The notes beneath the pieces are model-generated. The model was given only the letters and a program-made list of their open reading frames with translations. It was not told the DNA's origin and made no database searches. From Erythrobacter sp. QSSC1-22B (GTDB lineage: Bacteria > Pseudomonadota > Alphaproteobacteria > Sphingomonadales > Sphingomonadaceae): a DNA stretch of 64,000 nucleotides. The DNA lies in contig NZ_LZRP01000008.1 of NCBI RefSeq assembly GCF_001678665.1, positions 62,001 to 126,000 on the forward strand, read 5' to 3'. A program made the position numbers and the translations under genes. Positions 9,582 to 19,100 of this stretch are shown piece after piece. The first letter of the stretch is position 1, and each line of letters starts with the position of its first letter.

Positions 9582-10619
9582 ATGAAAGCGACGCAGCGCG
9601 ATTTCGCGGCCAAGGCGCGCGGTGCGCTCGGCACGGTCTCGATCTTCTTCTTCTGCGGTCCCGACGAGGCCGGTGCCTCGGCGGCGGCGCGCGATCTGGT
9701 GAGCCTGCTTCCCGACCCCGGCGAGCGGGTCGAGCTGGCGGGCGGCGAGCTGCGCTCGGACCCTGCAAGGCTCGGCGACGAGGCGCGTTCCACCTCGCTG
9801 TTCGGTGACAGCCGCCATATCCTGGTGCGCGCCAATGGCGACGAGGCGCATGACGCGCTGCGCACGCTGGTGGAGACCAGCGACATGGGCGCAGGGAAGG
9901 CGTGCCCGGTGCTGGTGGTCGCCACCGCGGCGACCGACAAGTCGCGCACCGCCAAACTGCTGGAAAAGCGCAAGGATGCGCTGGTCACGATGTTCTACCC
10001 GCCCGATCTCGGCTCGGTGACCCATGCGGTGCGGGCGATGGGCGACGGCGCCGGGGTGCAGTTCAGCGGGGGGCTGGCCGAGCGGATCGCGCGCGCCGCC
10101 AATCTCGATGTCCGGCTGGCGCAGTCGGAGATCGACAAGCTGGCGCTTTATCTCGACGCCACCCCGCAATCGCCCAAGCAGGTCGATGCCGCCGCGCTCG
10201 ATGCGATCGGTGCGGTGAGCGACGAGGATGGCTTCATGTCGCTGGTCAATGCGGTGCTGTCGGGCGACCAGCCCAAGCTTGCCGCCGAGATGGTGCGGAT
10301 GCGCGAGATGGGGTTGAACCCGGTCGGGCTGCTGCTCGCCTTCGAGCGCCGCGCGGCGCAACTGGCGCGGATCGCGGCGCGGATCGGCCCGCGCGGGTCG
10401 TTCGAGGATCTCGGCAAGGGCGAGAAGGCGCAGCTGGGGATCTTCTTTCGCGAGGAACGCGAGATCCGGAACCAGCATGCCTATTGGCGTGGGCCGCGGC
10501 TCGACCGGCTGACCACCCGGCTGGTGGAACTGCACCGCGAATTGCTCGCCAACAGCCAGGCGGCGCATCTGCTGCTGGCGCAGGCGCTGACCGGGATGGC
10601 GCGGCGGCCGCGTCGCTGA
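9582..10619 (+). CDS. holA: DNA polymerase III subunit delta
   Basis: The 345-residue protein is the clamp-loader delta subunit, which opens the beta sliding clamp. It has the family's N-terminal RecA-like region (FFFCGPDEAGASAAARDL), the central SLFGDSRHILVR strand, and a C-terminal helical collar (QHAYWRGPRLDRL, AHLLLAQALTGMARRPRR). As in the family, the Walker A is degenerate. The ATG at 9582 is 24 bases after the lptE stop. The gene ends 12 bases from the convergent lptA stop, with no terminator hairpin visible between them. Confidence 0.93.
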   Translation: MKATQRDFAAKARGALGTVSIFFFCGPDEAGASAAARDLVSLLPDPGERVELAGGELRSDPARLGDEARSTSLFGDSRHILVRANGDEAHDALRTLVETSDMGAGKACPVLVVATAATDKSRTAKLLEKRKDALVTMFYPPDLGSVTHAVRAMGDGAGVQFSGGLAERIARAANLDVRLAQSEIDKLALYLDATPQSPKQVDAAALDAIGAVSDEDGFMSLVNAVLSGDQPKLAAEMVRMREMGLNPVGLLLAFERRAAQLARIAARIGPRGSFEDLGKGEKAQLGIFFREEREIRNQHAYWRGPRLDRLTTRLVELHRELLANSQAAHLLLAQALTGMARRPRR

Positions 10620-10631
10620 ATTGGCGCGCCG

Positions 10632-11186
10632 CTAGTTTTCGGGGACCGAGAAGCTCCCGCTGACCCGTCCGCCATCTCCGGTGGTGGTTTCGCCCGCGAC
10701 ACCCGAGGAGCCGCTGGCGCTGCCATCGACGCTCGATACGCCGCTGACCAGATCGATCACCAGCCGTCCGCCGTTGAGCGTGTCGCTGCCGCGCCGCAGC
10801 CGGACATTCCCCGACAGCGTGATGATCCGGCGGTTGAAATCATAGACTGCATTGTTGCCCGAGGCGGTCTCGTTGCCGCGCCGCACATTGACCCCGCCGG
10901 TCGCCATGATCCGCTGAATCCTGAGGCTCCCGGCATCGGTGTAATTGACCAGCGTGCGCGCTGCGGTCAGCTGCAGCCCGGCCTGGTCGATCACCACATT
11001 GCCCGACAGCACGACGCGGTTCTGCCGGTCCTGCAGCTCGATCCGGTCGGCGGCGTAATTCACCGGAGCGTTGGAATTGTGCCCGGCGATCGCCTGGGCG
11101 TTGAGCTGGATTCCCGCCATCAACGCCAGCGTGGCGGCAAAACCGCCGATCAGCCAGCGGCGCGAGGTGGCAAGCAGGTTCGTCAT
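10632..11186 (-). CDS. lptA: LPS-transport periplasmic protein LptA (OstA-like)
   Basis: The 184-residue product has an N-terminal signal or anchor segment (WLIGGFAATLALMAGIQLNAQA) and a periplasmic OstA beta-jellyroll with the repeating pattern AADRIELQDRQNRVVLSGNV ... GNNAVYDFNRRIITLSGNV. LptA forms the periplasmic bridge carrying LPS from LptC to LptD. The start ATG (11184-11186) overlaps the lptC stop by one base; a GTG three bases upstream is an alternative. The Ser/Gly-rich tail after about residue 150 is probably disordered. No lptB follows; holA is met head-on instead. Confidence 0.88.
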   Translation of the reverse strand: MTNLLATSRRWLIGGFAATLALMAGIQLNAQAIAGHNSNAPVNYAADRIELQDRQNRVVLSGNVVIDQAGLQLTAARTLVNYTDAGSLRIQRIMATGGVNVRRGNETASGNNAVYDFNRRIITLSGNVRLRRGSDTLNGGRLVIDLVSGVSSVDGSASGSSGVAGETTTGDGGRVSGSFSVPEN

Positions 11187-11863
11187 CACGGCATCCTCAA
11201 CAGGCCCGGCACCATGCGCAGGCGGGCATTGCCGACCAGCGCGACGGTCCGCGCCCCGAGGTCGACTTCCAGACGGTTGGCGGAAAAGGTCCCCGCCGGG
11301 ATCGCGCCCGAGACGCCATCGCTTCCGACGACGCGCTGGGTGTCGAGATTGATCTGCACATCGCGTAGCAGCATGCGATAGCCATCGGCCGCAGTCATCC
11401 GCATCGCACCGGGCACGATCATGGTCTCGGCATCGATGTCGTAGGCGCCCCCGCTCGCATCGATGATCGCCGGCCCCTCGGGCAGCAGCAGCCGCGCCGC
11501 CATATCCTCCATCCGGACGATGCCCTCGATGCTCGAGCGCTGGACGGCTTCGCCCGCGGTCAGCGAGAAGGGGCGGCTGCGCTCATCCTGTCCGCGATAC
11601 ATCGCGTTGTCGACGCGCAACCGCTCGTCGATCACCGCGACCTTGTTGCGGTCGAGCAGGAAGCTGACCTCGCCCCGCGGGCTGAGCGGGGTGATCACCA
11701 TCAGCGCCGCGACCACGCCGACGCCCAGCGGCAGCGCGCGGGCGAGGAAGCCGACCAGCCGGTCGTGCGATCCGCCCGGCGCCGCGAAATGCTGGCGCTT
11801 GCTGCGCAGCGCGGCGGCCCGCCTGGTTTCTCTGCGCTCTTCGGGCCGTGGGGTGGAGACCAT
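11186..11863 (-). CDS. lptC: LPS export ABC transporter periplasmic protein LptC
   Basis: The 225-residue product has a basic cytoplasmic start (RPEERRETRRAAALRSKRQH), one transmembrane helix (LPLGVGVVAALMVITPL at about 47-63) and a periplasmic LptC/OstA-like domain with NARLRMVPGLLRMP at the end. LptC receives lipopolysaccharide from the LptBFG transporter and hands it to LptA. The ATG at 11861-11863 is 11 bases after the nrnC stop, and the gene overlaps lptA by one base, so nrnC-lptC-lptA form one operon. Confidence 0.88.
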   Translation of the reverse strand: MVSTPRPEERRETRRAAALRSKRQHFAAPGGSHDRLVGFLARALPLGVGVVAALMVITPLSPRGEVSFLLDRNKVAVIDERLRVDNAMYRGQDERSRPFSLTAGEAVQRSSIEGIVRMEDMAARLLLPEGPAIIDASGGAYDIDAETMIVPGAMRMTAADGYRMLLRDVQINLDTQRVVGSDGVSGAIPAGTFSANRLEVDLGARTVALVGNARLRMVPGLLRMP

Positions 11864-11874
11864 GCGCTGCGACC

Positions 11875-12492
11875 TCAGGCGTGGCTGAAGATGTCGTGCT
11901 CGGGCCAGCCGGCGATATCGAGCCGCGCGCGGGTGGGCAGGAAGTCGAAACAGGCCTGCGCCATCTCGGCGCGCCCTTCGCGCTCGAGCCGCTTCTCCAG
12001 TTCCTCGCGCAGGCGATGGAGATAGCGCACGTCCGAAGCGGCGTAGTCGCGCTGCGCCTCGCTCAGCACCGGGCCGCCCCAGTCGGAGCTCTGCTGGTGC
12101 TTGGAGAGGTTCTCGCCGAGCAGTTCCTCGACCAGGTTCTTCAGGCCGTGGCGATCCGTGTAGGTCCGCACCAGCTTGCTGGCGATCTTGGTGCAGAACA
12201 CCGGCGCGGCCATCACCTCGAGGTAATATTCGATCGCGGCGAGATCGAAACGCGCGAAATGATAGAGTTTCACGCGGTTGGGATCGGCGAGAATCGCCTT
12301 GAGATTGGGCGCGTCGTAGGTGCTCTCGGGCCCGAAGCGGACCAGATGCTCGTCCTTGCCGCCATCGCTGATCTGGACCAGGCACAGCCGGTCGCGCGGC
12401 GTGATCAGGCCCATGGTTTCGGTGTCGATGGCGATCGCGCCGTCGCCGAGCACGCCTTCGGGGAGGTCTTCTTCGTGGAAATGTACAGTCAT
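11875..12492 (-). CDS. nrnC: NrnC-type nanoRNase (DEDD 3'-5' exoribonuclease)
   Basis: The 205-residue protein is a stand-alone exonuclease domain with the DEDDy metal ligands: Asp23 and Glu25 in AIDTETMG, an Asp in HFARFDLAA, and YAASD near 150-155. It lacks the HRDC domains of full RNase D. Length and the stretch CTKIASKLVRTYTDRHGLKN closely match NrnC from Bartonella and Brucella, which degrades very short RNAs, especially diribonucleotides, and replaces Orn in many alphaproteobacteria. The ATG at 12490-12492 fits that family's N-terminus. It may be annotated elsewhere as ribonuclease D. Confidence 0.88.
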   Translation of the reverse strand: MTVHFHEEDLPEGVLGDGAIAIDTETMGLITPRDRLCLVQISDGGKDEHLVRFGPESTYDAPNLKAILADPNRVKLYHFARFDLAAIEYYLEVMAAPVFCTKIASKLVRTYTDRHGLKNLVEELLGENLSKHQQSSDWGGPVLSEAQRDYAASDVRYLHRLREELEKRLEREGRAEMAQACFDFLPTRARLDIAGWPEHDIFSHA

Positions 12493-12574
12493 ATGGCGAA
12501 GGGCCTTAGGCGCATTGGGGATTGGTGGAAAGGCCTGCTGGCGAGCGGCGTTCCGACCGCCTAGCGTGGCGCGC

Positions 12575-13270
12575 ATGAACGACGGCAAGCTCCCCGAAAG
12601 TTGGCGCGATGTGCTCGAACCGTTGCTGGCGAGCGAGGAGGCGCGGCGGCTGGGTGGCTGGCTGCGCGCCGAGGAAGCGGCGGGCAGGGCGGTCTATCCG
12701 CCACGCGGCAGCCGCTTGCGCGCGCTCGAACTGACCGAGCGCGAGGCGGTCAAGGTCGTGATCCTCGGGCAGGACCCGTATCACGGGCCCGGCCAGGCGA
12801 TGGGGCTGAGCTTCTCGGTGCCGCGGGGCGTGCGGGTGCCGCCGAGCCTGGCGAACATCTACAAGGAATTGCACGCCGATCTGGGGCTGGAAATCCCGGC
12901 GCATGGCGATCTGACGCCCTGGGCGAAGCGCGGTGTGCTGCTGCTCAACACCACGCTTACGGTCGAGAGTGGGCAGGCGGGCAGCCATGCCGGTCGCGGC
13001 TGGGATGCGGTGACCGACGGGGTGGTCGCGGCGGTGGCGGGAAGCGATCGGCCGACCGTATTCGTGTTGTGGGGTGCGCATGCGCAGAAGAAGGCCGCGC
13101 GGCTGCCGGGGCTCGCGGATGGCCGCCATCTGGTGCTGCGCAGCCCGCACCCCAGCCCGCTGTCGGCGCATCGCGGGTTCTTCGGGTCGAAGCCTTTCAG
13201 CAAGGCCAATGATTTTTTCGAGGCAGCGGGGCGCAAAGCGATCGACTGGAGCCTGCCAGCCGAAGGCTGA
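12575..13270 (+). CDS. ung: Uracil-DNA glycosylase
   Basis: The 231-residue family 1 enzyme removes uracil from DNA to start base-excision repair. It carries the water-activating loop GQDPYHG, the LLLNTTLTV strand that reads the base, and the C-terminal minor-groove loop SPHPSPLSAHRGFFG. The ATG at 12575 gives the usual short N-terminus; the frame extends upstream through the antisense of nrnC without family similarity. It is transcribed divergently from nrnC and ends one base from the convergent porin gene. Confidence 0.95.
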   Translation: MNDGKLPESWRDVLEPLLASEEARRLGGWLRAEEAAGRAVYPPRGSRLRALELTEREAVKVVILGQDPYHGPGQAMGLSFSVPRGVRVPPSLANIYKELHADLGLEIPAHGDLTPWAKRGVLLLNTTLTVESGQAGSHAGRGWDAVTDGVVAAVAGSDRPTVFVLWGAHAQKKAARLPGLADGRHLVLRSPHPSPLSAHRGFFGSKPFSKANDFFEAAGRKAIDWSLPAEG

Positions 13271-13271
13271 A

Positions 13272-14537
13272 CTAGAACGCGGTCACCAGCCGCAGCCCGG
13301 CCAGCAGCGCCGTATCGCGCGGGGCGATGGCGCTGTCGATCAATTGGAGGTTGGCGGTGAGCCGGAAAGTCTCGTTGAGGCCGAGCGTGTAAAATGCCTC
13401 AACGCCCTCCTCGTCCTCCAGCGGGACGCGCGCGGCGAGCGCATCGACCAGACCGTCGGTCAGCGAATAGCGGAACCAGCCCAGCCCGAAGCGGTCCTGC
13501 GGGCGACCGGGCGGATTGCCCGCGATCCCGGCCTGCGCGCTGACATCGAGAAAGGTCGGATCGCCCGCCGAGAGATAGACTTGGCCGAACACCCCGATCC
13601 CGCCCCCCGGATCGCGCGGTCCCCCGGCGAGATACTGGCTGGCTGCGAGAATGGCGGCGAATTCGCCCCGGCTCTCGCCGAAACCCGATCCGGGCGCAGG
13701 GATCAGCACGGGCGGCAGCGCGCGGCTGCTGATACCGCGCCGGGTGCTGGCGGCGAGTTTGAGCGCGTAATAGCCCTGTTTTCCGCCGATCTTTGCAGGC
13801 ACTGTGACCGAGGCGAGCATGCCCACCCCATCCTCGAACAGCGTCGGAATGCCGCTGCGACGCGAGGCGAGATTGGGGTCGAACACCCACAACCGGAACA
13901 GCGCCTTGCTGGTGGGTACATTGAGCAGCGCGCCGACCAGCGATCCCGGCACGATGGCGCTGGGCGGAAGCGCGAAGGAGAGGTTCTGGAACCCCTCGAT
14001 CCCGCCGCCGCCGGTGATCGGCAATTGCGCCGCAAGATCGAAAACATTGACCTTGCCCACGGTCAGCGAGGTGCCGCTGCGCCAGGTCTTGGTGAGATTG
14101 GCCGAAAGGTCGAACTGTTCGCCCTCGCTGGCGGGATAGAACAGCGCGCTGTTGGTCGGCAGCAGCCCGATCTCGCCATTGCTCGATTCGCCCAGCCGCA
14201 TCTCGGGATGGATGTGGAGCGAGAACGTATCGTCGAGCCCGAACAGGCTGCCCTTGAGGTCGATATAGGCATCGAGCTTGAGGCCGTATTCGACATCACC
14301 GGGCGAATCACCCGACAATGGCATGTCGAGGAACTGCGCCGCGACCAGCCTGATGCTGACGGGATCGGCGCGCGCTGGCGGGTCAAGGGGCTGCGGTGAA
14401 ACGGTCGCGGTTTCAACGACGGGATCGGAGAGAGGATCGGCGACTGCCTGATCCTGCGTCGCCGCGTGTGCGTTGTCCGGCAACGAACCGCCAAGCACCA
14501 GGCCGCCAGCGGCCAGCGCGCCCATCCAGTGTCGCAT
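13272..14537 (-). CDS. OprB-like carbohydrate porin
   Basis: The 421-residue product has a signal peptide (MRHWMGALAAGGLVLGGSLP) and a long run of alternating strands ending in Phe (ALLAGLRLVTAF). Segments such as GLGWFRYSLTDGLVDAL and EAFYTLGLNETFRLTANLQL are characteristic of OprB-family outer-membrane porins for sugar uptake. The actual substrate is unknown. The ATG at 14535-14537 directly starts the signal peptide. The gene converges on ung. Confidence 0.82.
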   Translation of the reverse strand: MRHWMGALAAGGLVLGGSLPDNAHAATQDQAVADPLSDPVVETATVSPQPLDPPARADPVSIRLVAAQFLDMPLSGDSPGDVEYGLKLDAYIDLKGSLFGLDDTFSLHIHPEMRLGESSNGEIGLLPTNSALFYPASEGEQFDLSANLTKTWRSGTSLTVGKVNVFDLAAQLPITGGGGIEGFQNLSFALPPSAIVPGSLVGALLNVPTSKALFRLWVFDPNLASRRSGIPTLFEDGVGMLASVTVPAKIGGKQGYYALKLAASTRRGISSRALPPVLIPAPGSGFGESRGEFAAILAASQYLAGGPRDPGGGIGVFGQVYLSAGDPTFLDVSAQAGIAGNPPGRPQDRFGLGWFRYSLTDGLVDALAARVPLEDEEGVEAFYTLGLNETFRLTANLQLIDSAIAPRDTALLAGLRLVTAF

Positions 14538-14651
14538 TGCGTCCCCCCCACAAGACCGGCCGGAGCAGTGATTGCCCGCATTCCGTCGCTGCGAAACTAG
14601 CCGACCCCCACCGGTTGGCAAGGCATCGGGATCATATCGGAGCCATTGCCC

Positions 14652-16088
14652 TCAGCGCGGCAGTTCGCTTGCCCCCATCAGCGCCTCGTCCACCGCACGC
14701 GCGCACTGGCGGCCCTCGCGGATCGCCCAGACCACCAGGCTCTGCCCGCGCCGCATGTCGCCGCAGGAATAGACCCCCGGCTCGCTGGTCACGTAGCTGT
14801 CGGTATCGGCGGCAACCGCGCCGCGATCGTTGAGCGCCACCCCCGCCCGGTCGAGCAGCCCGCGCCGCTTGGGACCGGTAAAGCCCATCGCCAGCAGGAT
14901 GAGGTCGGCAGGAAGGGTGAAGGTGCTATCCGGCACTTCCTCGAATTTCCCGCCATTCCATTGGATACGGACGCATTCGAGCCCCGAGATGCTGCCGTTT
15001 TCGGCGACTACGCGCTTGGTGAGCACGCCCCAGTCGCGCTCCGCGCCTTCCTCGTGGCTCGAGGATGTGCGCATTTTGAGCGGCCAGTCCGGCCAGGTCA
15101 GCGCCTTGTCCTCGTGCTCGGGTGGCTGGGGCATGATCTCGAGCTGGGTAACGCTCTTGGCGCCCTGGCGGTTGGAGGTGCCGACGCAGTCCGATCCGGT
15201 GTCGCCGCCGCCGATGACGATAACGTGCTTGTCCGTGGCCGACAGCGTCCCGCGCGGCGCGGCACGCAGCTCGTCGTCGCCGGCGTTGCGCTTGTTCTGC
15301 TGGGTGAGGAATTCCATCGCCAGTCGCACGCCCGGCATTTCGGCGCCGGGGATCTGCAACTGGCGCGGTTCTTCCGCACCGCCGGCCAGCACCACCGCGT
15401 CGAAATTGTCTTGCAGCGCCTTGAAGCTGATCTCGACCCCGACTTCGGCACCGATGCGGAAATGGACGCCCTCGGCCTCCATCTGTACCGCGCGGCGATT
15501 GATGTGCTGCTTGCCCATCTTGAAGTCGGGAATTCCGTAGCGCAGCAACCCGCCGATCCGGTCGCTCTTCTCGAACACCGTCACCGCATGGCCCGCGCGC
15601 GCCAATTGCTGCGCGCAGGCGAGCCCGGCGGGGCCGCTGCCGATCACCGCCACCGATTTGCCCGTCTGCCGCTCGGGGAGCTGCGGCTGGATCCAGCCTT
15701 CCTGCCATCCGCGATCGACGATGGCGCATTCGATCGATTTGATCGTAACCGGGGCGTCGACGATGTTGAGCGTGCAGGCCGCCTCGCAGGGCGCGGGGCA
15801 GACGCGGCCGGTGAATTCGGGGAAATTGTTGGTCGAATGGAGCAGATCGAGCGCGTTGCGCCAGTCGTCCTCGTAGACGAGGTTGTTCCAGTCGGGGATG
15901 ATGTTGTTGACCGGGCAGCCGGTATGACAAAACGGAATCCCGCAATCCATGCAGCGCGCGGCCTGATCGCGCAGTTCCGCTTTTCCCATCGGCACGGCGA
16001 ATTCGTCGTAATTCTTCACCCGCTCGGCGGGTTCGAGATAGTCGCGGTCGCGCCGCGCGTATTCGAGGAAGCCGGTCTGCTTGCCCAT
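14652..16088 (-). CDS. gltD: Glutamate synthase (NADPH) small subunit
   Basis: The 478-residue flavoprotein passes electrons from NADPH to GltB for glutamate formation. It has N-terminal iron-sulfur cysteines ([13 protein letters not shown], Cys46/49/54/58, and CPAPCEAAC), an FAD site [18 protein letters not shown], and an NADPH site [17 protein letters not shown]. The C-terminus contains the second FAD motif [19 protein letters not shown]. It follows gltB on the same strand across a 97-base gap that holds a repeat fragment. Confidence 0.96.
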   Translation of the reverse strand: MGKQTGFLEYARRDRDYLEPAERVKNYDEFAVPMGKAELRDQAARCMDCGIPFCHTGCPVNNIIPDWNNLVYEDDWRNALDLLHSTNNFPEFTGRVCPAPCEAACTLNIVDAPVTIKSIECAIVDRGWQEGWIQPQLPERQTGKSVAVIGSGPAGLACAQQLARAGHAVTVFEKSDRIGGLLRYGIPDFKMGKQHINRRAVQMEAEGVHFRIGAEVGVEISFKALQDNFDAVVLAGGAEEPRQLQIPGAEMPGVRLAMEFLTQQNKRNAGDDELRAAPRGTLSATDKHVIVIGGGDTGSDCVGTSNRQGAKSVTQLEIMPQPPEHEDKALTWPDWPLKMRTSSSHEEGAERDWGVLTKRVVAENGSISGLECVRIQWNGGKFEEVPDSTFTLPADLILLAMGFTGPKRRGLLDRAGVALNDRGAVAADTDSYVTSEPGVYSCGDMRRGQSLVVWAIREGRQCARAVDEALMGASELPR

Positions 16089-16137
16089 CAGATGCTCCCG
16101 GATGGATTGGATTGGTTGGCCGATGGCCGCTTTCGGC

Positions 16138-16157
16138 CCGCTTCGCTCGCAATGACG
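16138..16157. repeat. Half copy of the dispersed repeat, between gltB and gltD
   Basis: GCTTCGCTCGCAATGACG corresponds to the right-hand end of the repeat family also seen at 3026-3151. The preceding GATGGATTGGATTGGTTGG resembles its inner part. It occupies most of the gltB-gltD gap and would be transcribed within the operon. Confidence 0.55.
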
Positions 16158-16185
16158 ATGCCTGGGTGGGATATGATCGAGAGCA

Positions 16186-19100
16186 TCATTCCGCCGCCTC
16201 CATCGCCGCTTCCTCGCGCTCGGCCTCCAGCGCCTGCAGCGCGGTCTCGTAATCGAGCGGCATCACCTTCTTGAACTGCCGCAGCGCAGAGTCCCAATCG
16301 GCCAGCAAGGCATCCGCCCGCGCCGAGCCGGTGTGCAGCAGGTGTCGCTCGACCAGCACGCGCAACCGTGCGGCATCGTGATAGAGCGGGTCGCCCATGC
16401 CTGTGTCCTCGACCGAGCGGGCGCGCTGCTGTGGCTCGCCCCAGCTGTTCTGCGCACCCTGACCTTCGCCCGGCTCGATGGGACGGATATCGACCTGCGC
16501 GCGGTTGCACAGCGCGGTGAAGCTGTCGTCGGGGTCGTAGACATAAGCCACGCCGCCGCTCATCCCCGCGGCGAAATTGCGCCCCGTCGGGCCGAGCACG
16601 CAGACCACGCCGCCGGTCATATATTCGCAGGCGTGGTCGCCGGTCCCCTCGACCACCGCGACGGCGCCCGAATTGCGCACCGCGAAGCGTTCGCCCGCGA
16701 CCCCGGCGAAGAAGGCCTCGCCGGCGATCGCGCCGTAGAGCACGGTATTGCCGACGATGATGTTGTCGCTCGCCTCGCGGGTCACGTGCTGCGGCGGCCT
16801 GACCACGATGCGCCCGCCCGAGAGCCCCTTGCCGACATAGTCGTTGGCATCGCCGGTCAGTTCGAGCGTGACGCCATGCGCCAGCCAGGCGCCGAAGCTC
16901 TGCCCGGCGACCCCGGTAAGGGAGATGCGGATGGCGTCGGGCGCGAGCCCGCGATGGCCATGCGCCTCGGCGATCCGGCCCGACAGCATCGCCCCGACGC
17001 TGCGGTTGACGTTGCGGACCGTGCGTTCGAGGACCACCGGCTTGCCGTCCACAATCGCGGGCTGGCAGGCCGCGATCAGTTCGCGGTCCATCGCCGCGCC
17101 GAGCCCGTGGTCCTGCGTTCCGGTCTGGCGCAGCGGCGCATCGGGTACGCGCTCGACCGAGGCAAGCAGCCGCGACAGATCGACACCCTTGGCCTTCCAG
17201 TGCCGCGCGACCCGGTGGGTGTCGATCAGATCGACCCGGCCGATCATGTCCTCGACGCGGCGGAAGCCCATCTCGGCCATGATTTGGCGCAGTTCCTCGG
17301 CTACGAAGAAGAAGTAGTTGATGACGTGTTCGGGGGTGCCGGTGAAGCGCTTGCGCAGCACCGGATCCTGCGTCGCCACGCCCACCGGGCAGGTGTTGAG
17401 ATGGCATTTGCGCATCATGATGCAGCCCGCGGCGATCAGCGGCGCGGTGGCGAAGCCGAATTCGTCTGCGCCCAGCAGCGCGCCGATCGCGACATCGCGC
17501 CCGGTGCGCAGGCCGCCATCGACCTGCACCGCGATGCGGCTGCGCAGATCGTTGAGCAACAGCGTCTGCTGGGTTTCGGCGAGGCCGATTTCCCACGGGC
17601 TGCCGGCATGCGTCAGGCTGGTCAGCGGGCTAGCGCCGGTGCCACCCTCGTAGCCCGAGATGGTGACATGGTCGGCCTTGCACTTCGAGACCCCCGCCGC
17701 GACCGTGCCGACCCCGACCTCGCTCACCAGCTTGACCGAAATCCGCGCTTCGGGCTGGACGTTCTTGAGGTCGTGGATCAGCTGCGCGAGATCCTCGATC
17801 GAATAGATGTCGTGATGCGGCGGCGGCGAGATGAGGCCCACCCCCGGGGTCGAATGGCGCACCTTGCCGATGGTCTTGTCGACCTTGTGGCCGGGCAATT
17901 GTCCGCCCTCGCCGGGCTTGGCACCCTGCGCCATCTTGATCTGGATATCGTCGGAATTCACGAGATATTCGGTGGTTACTCCGAAGCGGCCGCTGGCGAC
18001 CTGCTTGATCCGGCTGCGCATCGAATCGCCATTGGCCATGGGGACGAAGCGGTCGGGTTCTTCGCCGCCTTCGCCGGTGTTCGAACGCGCGCCGATGCGG
18101 TTCATCGCGATCGCCAGCGTGGTGTGCGCCTCGCGGCTGATCGAGCCATAGCTCATCGCCCCGGTGCTGAAGCGCTTGACGATCTCGGCGGCGGGTTCGA
18201 CCTCGTGGAGCGGAATCGGCTGGTCGAGCGTGTGCAATTCCATCAGCCCGCGGATCGTCAGCAGCCGTTCGGACTGCTCGTTGATGGCCTTCGCGAAAGC
18301 GGCGTAATTGTCGGGCTTTTCGCCGCGCACCGCGTGCTGGAGATTGGCGATCGTCTCGGGGGTCCAGGCGTGGTCTTCGCCGCGCAGACGGTATTGGTAG
18401 ATGCCGCCGGGATCGAGCATGGTGCGGTAGATCGGCGCATCGCCATAGGCCATCGCGTGGCGCCGCACCGCTTCCTCGGCGACCTGTTCGAGCCCGGCGC
18501 CTTCGATGGTGGTCGAGGTGCCGGTGAAATAGGCATCGATGAAACTGCTCGACAGCCCGACCGCGTCGAAGATCTGCGCTCCGCAATAGGATTGGTAGGT
18601 CGAGATGCCCATCTTGGACATGACCTTGAGAATGCCCTTGCCCACCGCCTTGACGTAATTGTCGCGGACCTTTTCGGGCGCGAGTTCGGGCAGCCGGTCG
18701 GCGCGCAGGCTCTCGAGCGTCTCGAGGGCGAGATAGGGGTTGATAGCTTCGGCGCCGTAGCCGGCCAGCACGCAGAAATGGTGGACCTCGCGCGCTTCGC
18801 CGGTCTCGACCACCAGCCCGGTCTGCATCCGCAGACCTTGGCGGGTGAGCTGGTGATGGACCGCGGCGGTGGCCAGCGCGGCAGGCATGGGGATGCGGTC
18901 AGGGCCCTGCAGTCGGTCCGACAGGATCAGGATGTTGTGATCCTGCAGCACTGCCTCGGTCGCGGCCCAGCACATCTCCTTGATCGCCATCGCCAGACCC
19001 CCGGCGCCAGATGCGGCGTCCCAGGTACAGTCGATCGTCGCAGTGCGGAACGCCCCGTCGAGCGCCGCTTCGACCGAACGGATCTTCCCAAGATCCTCAT

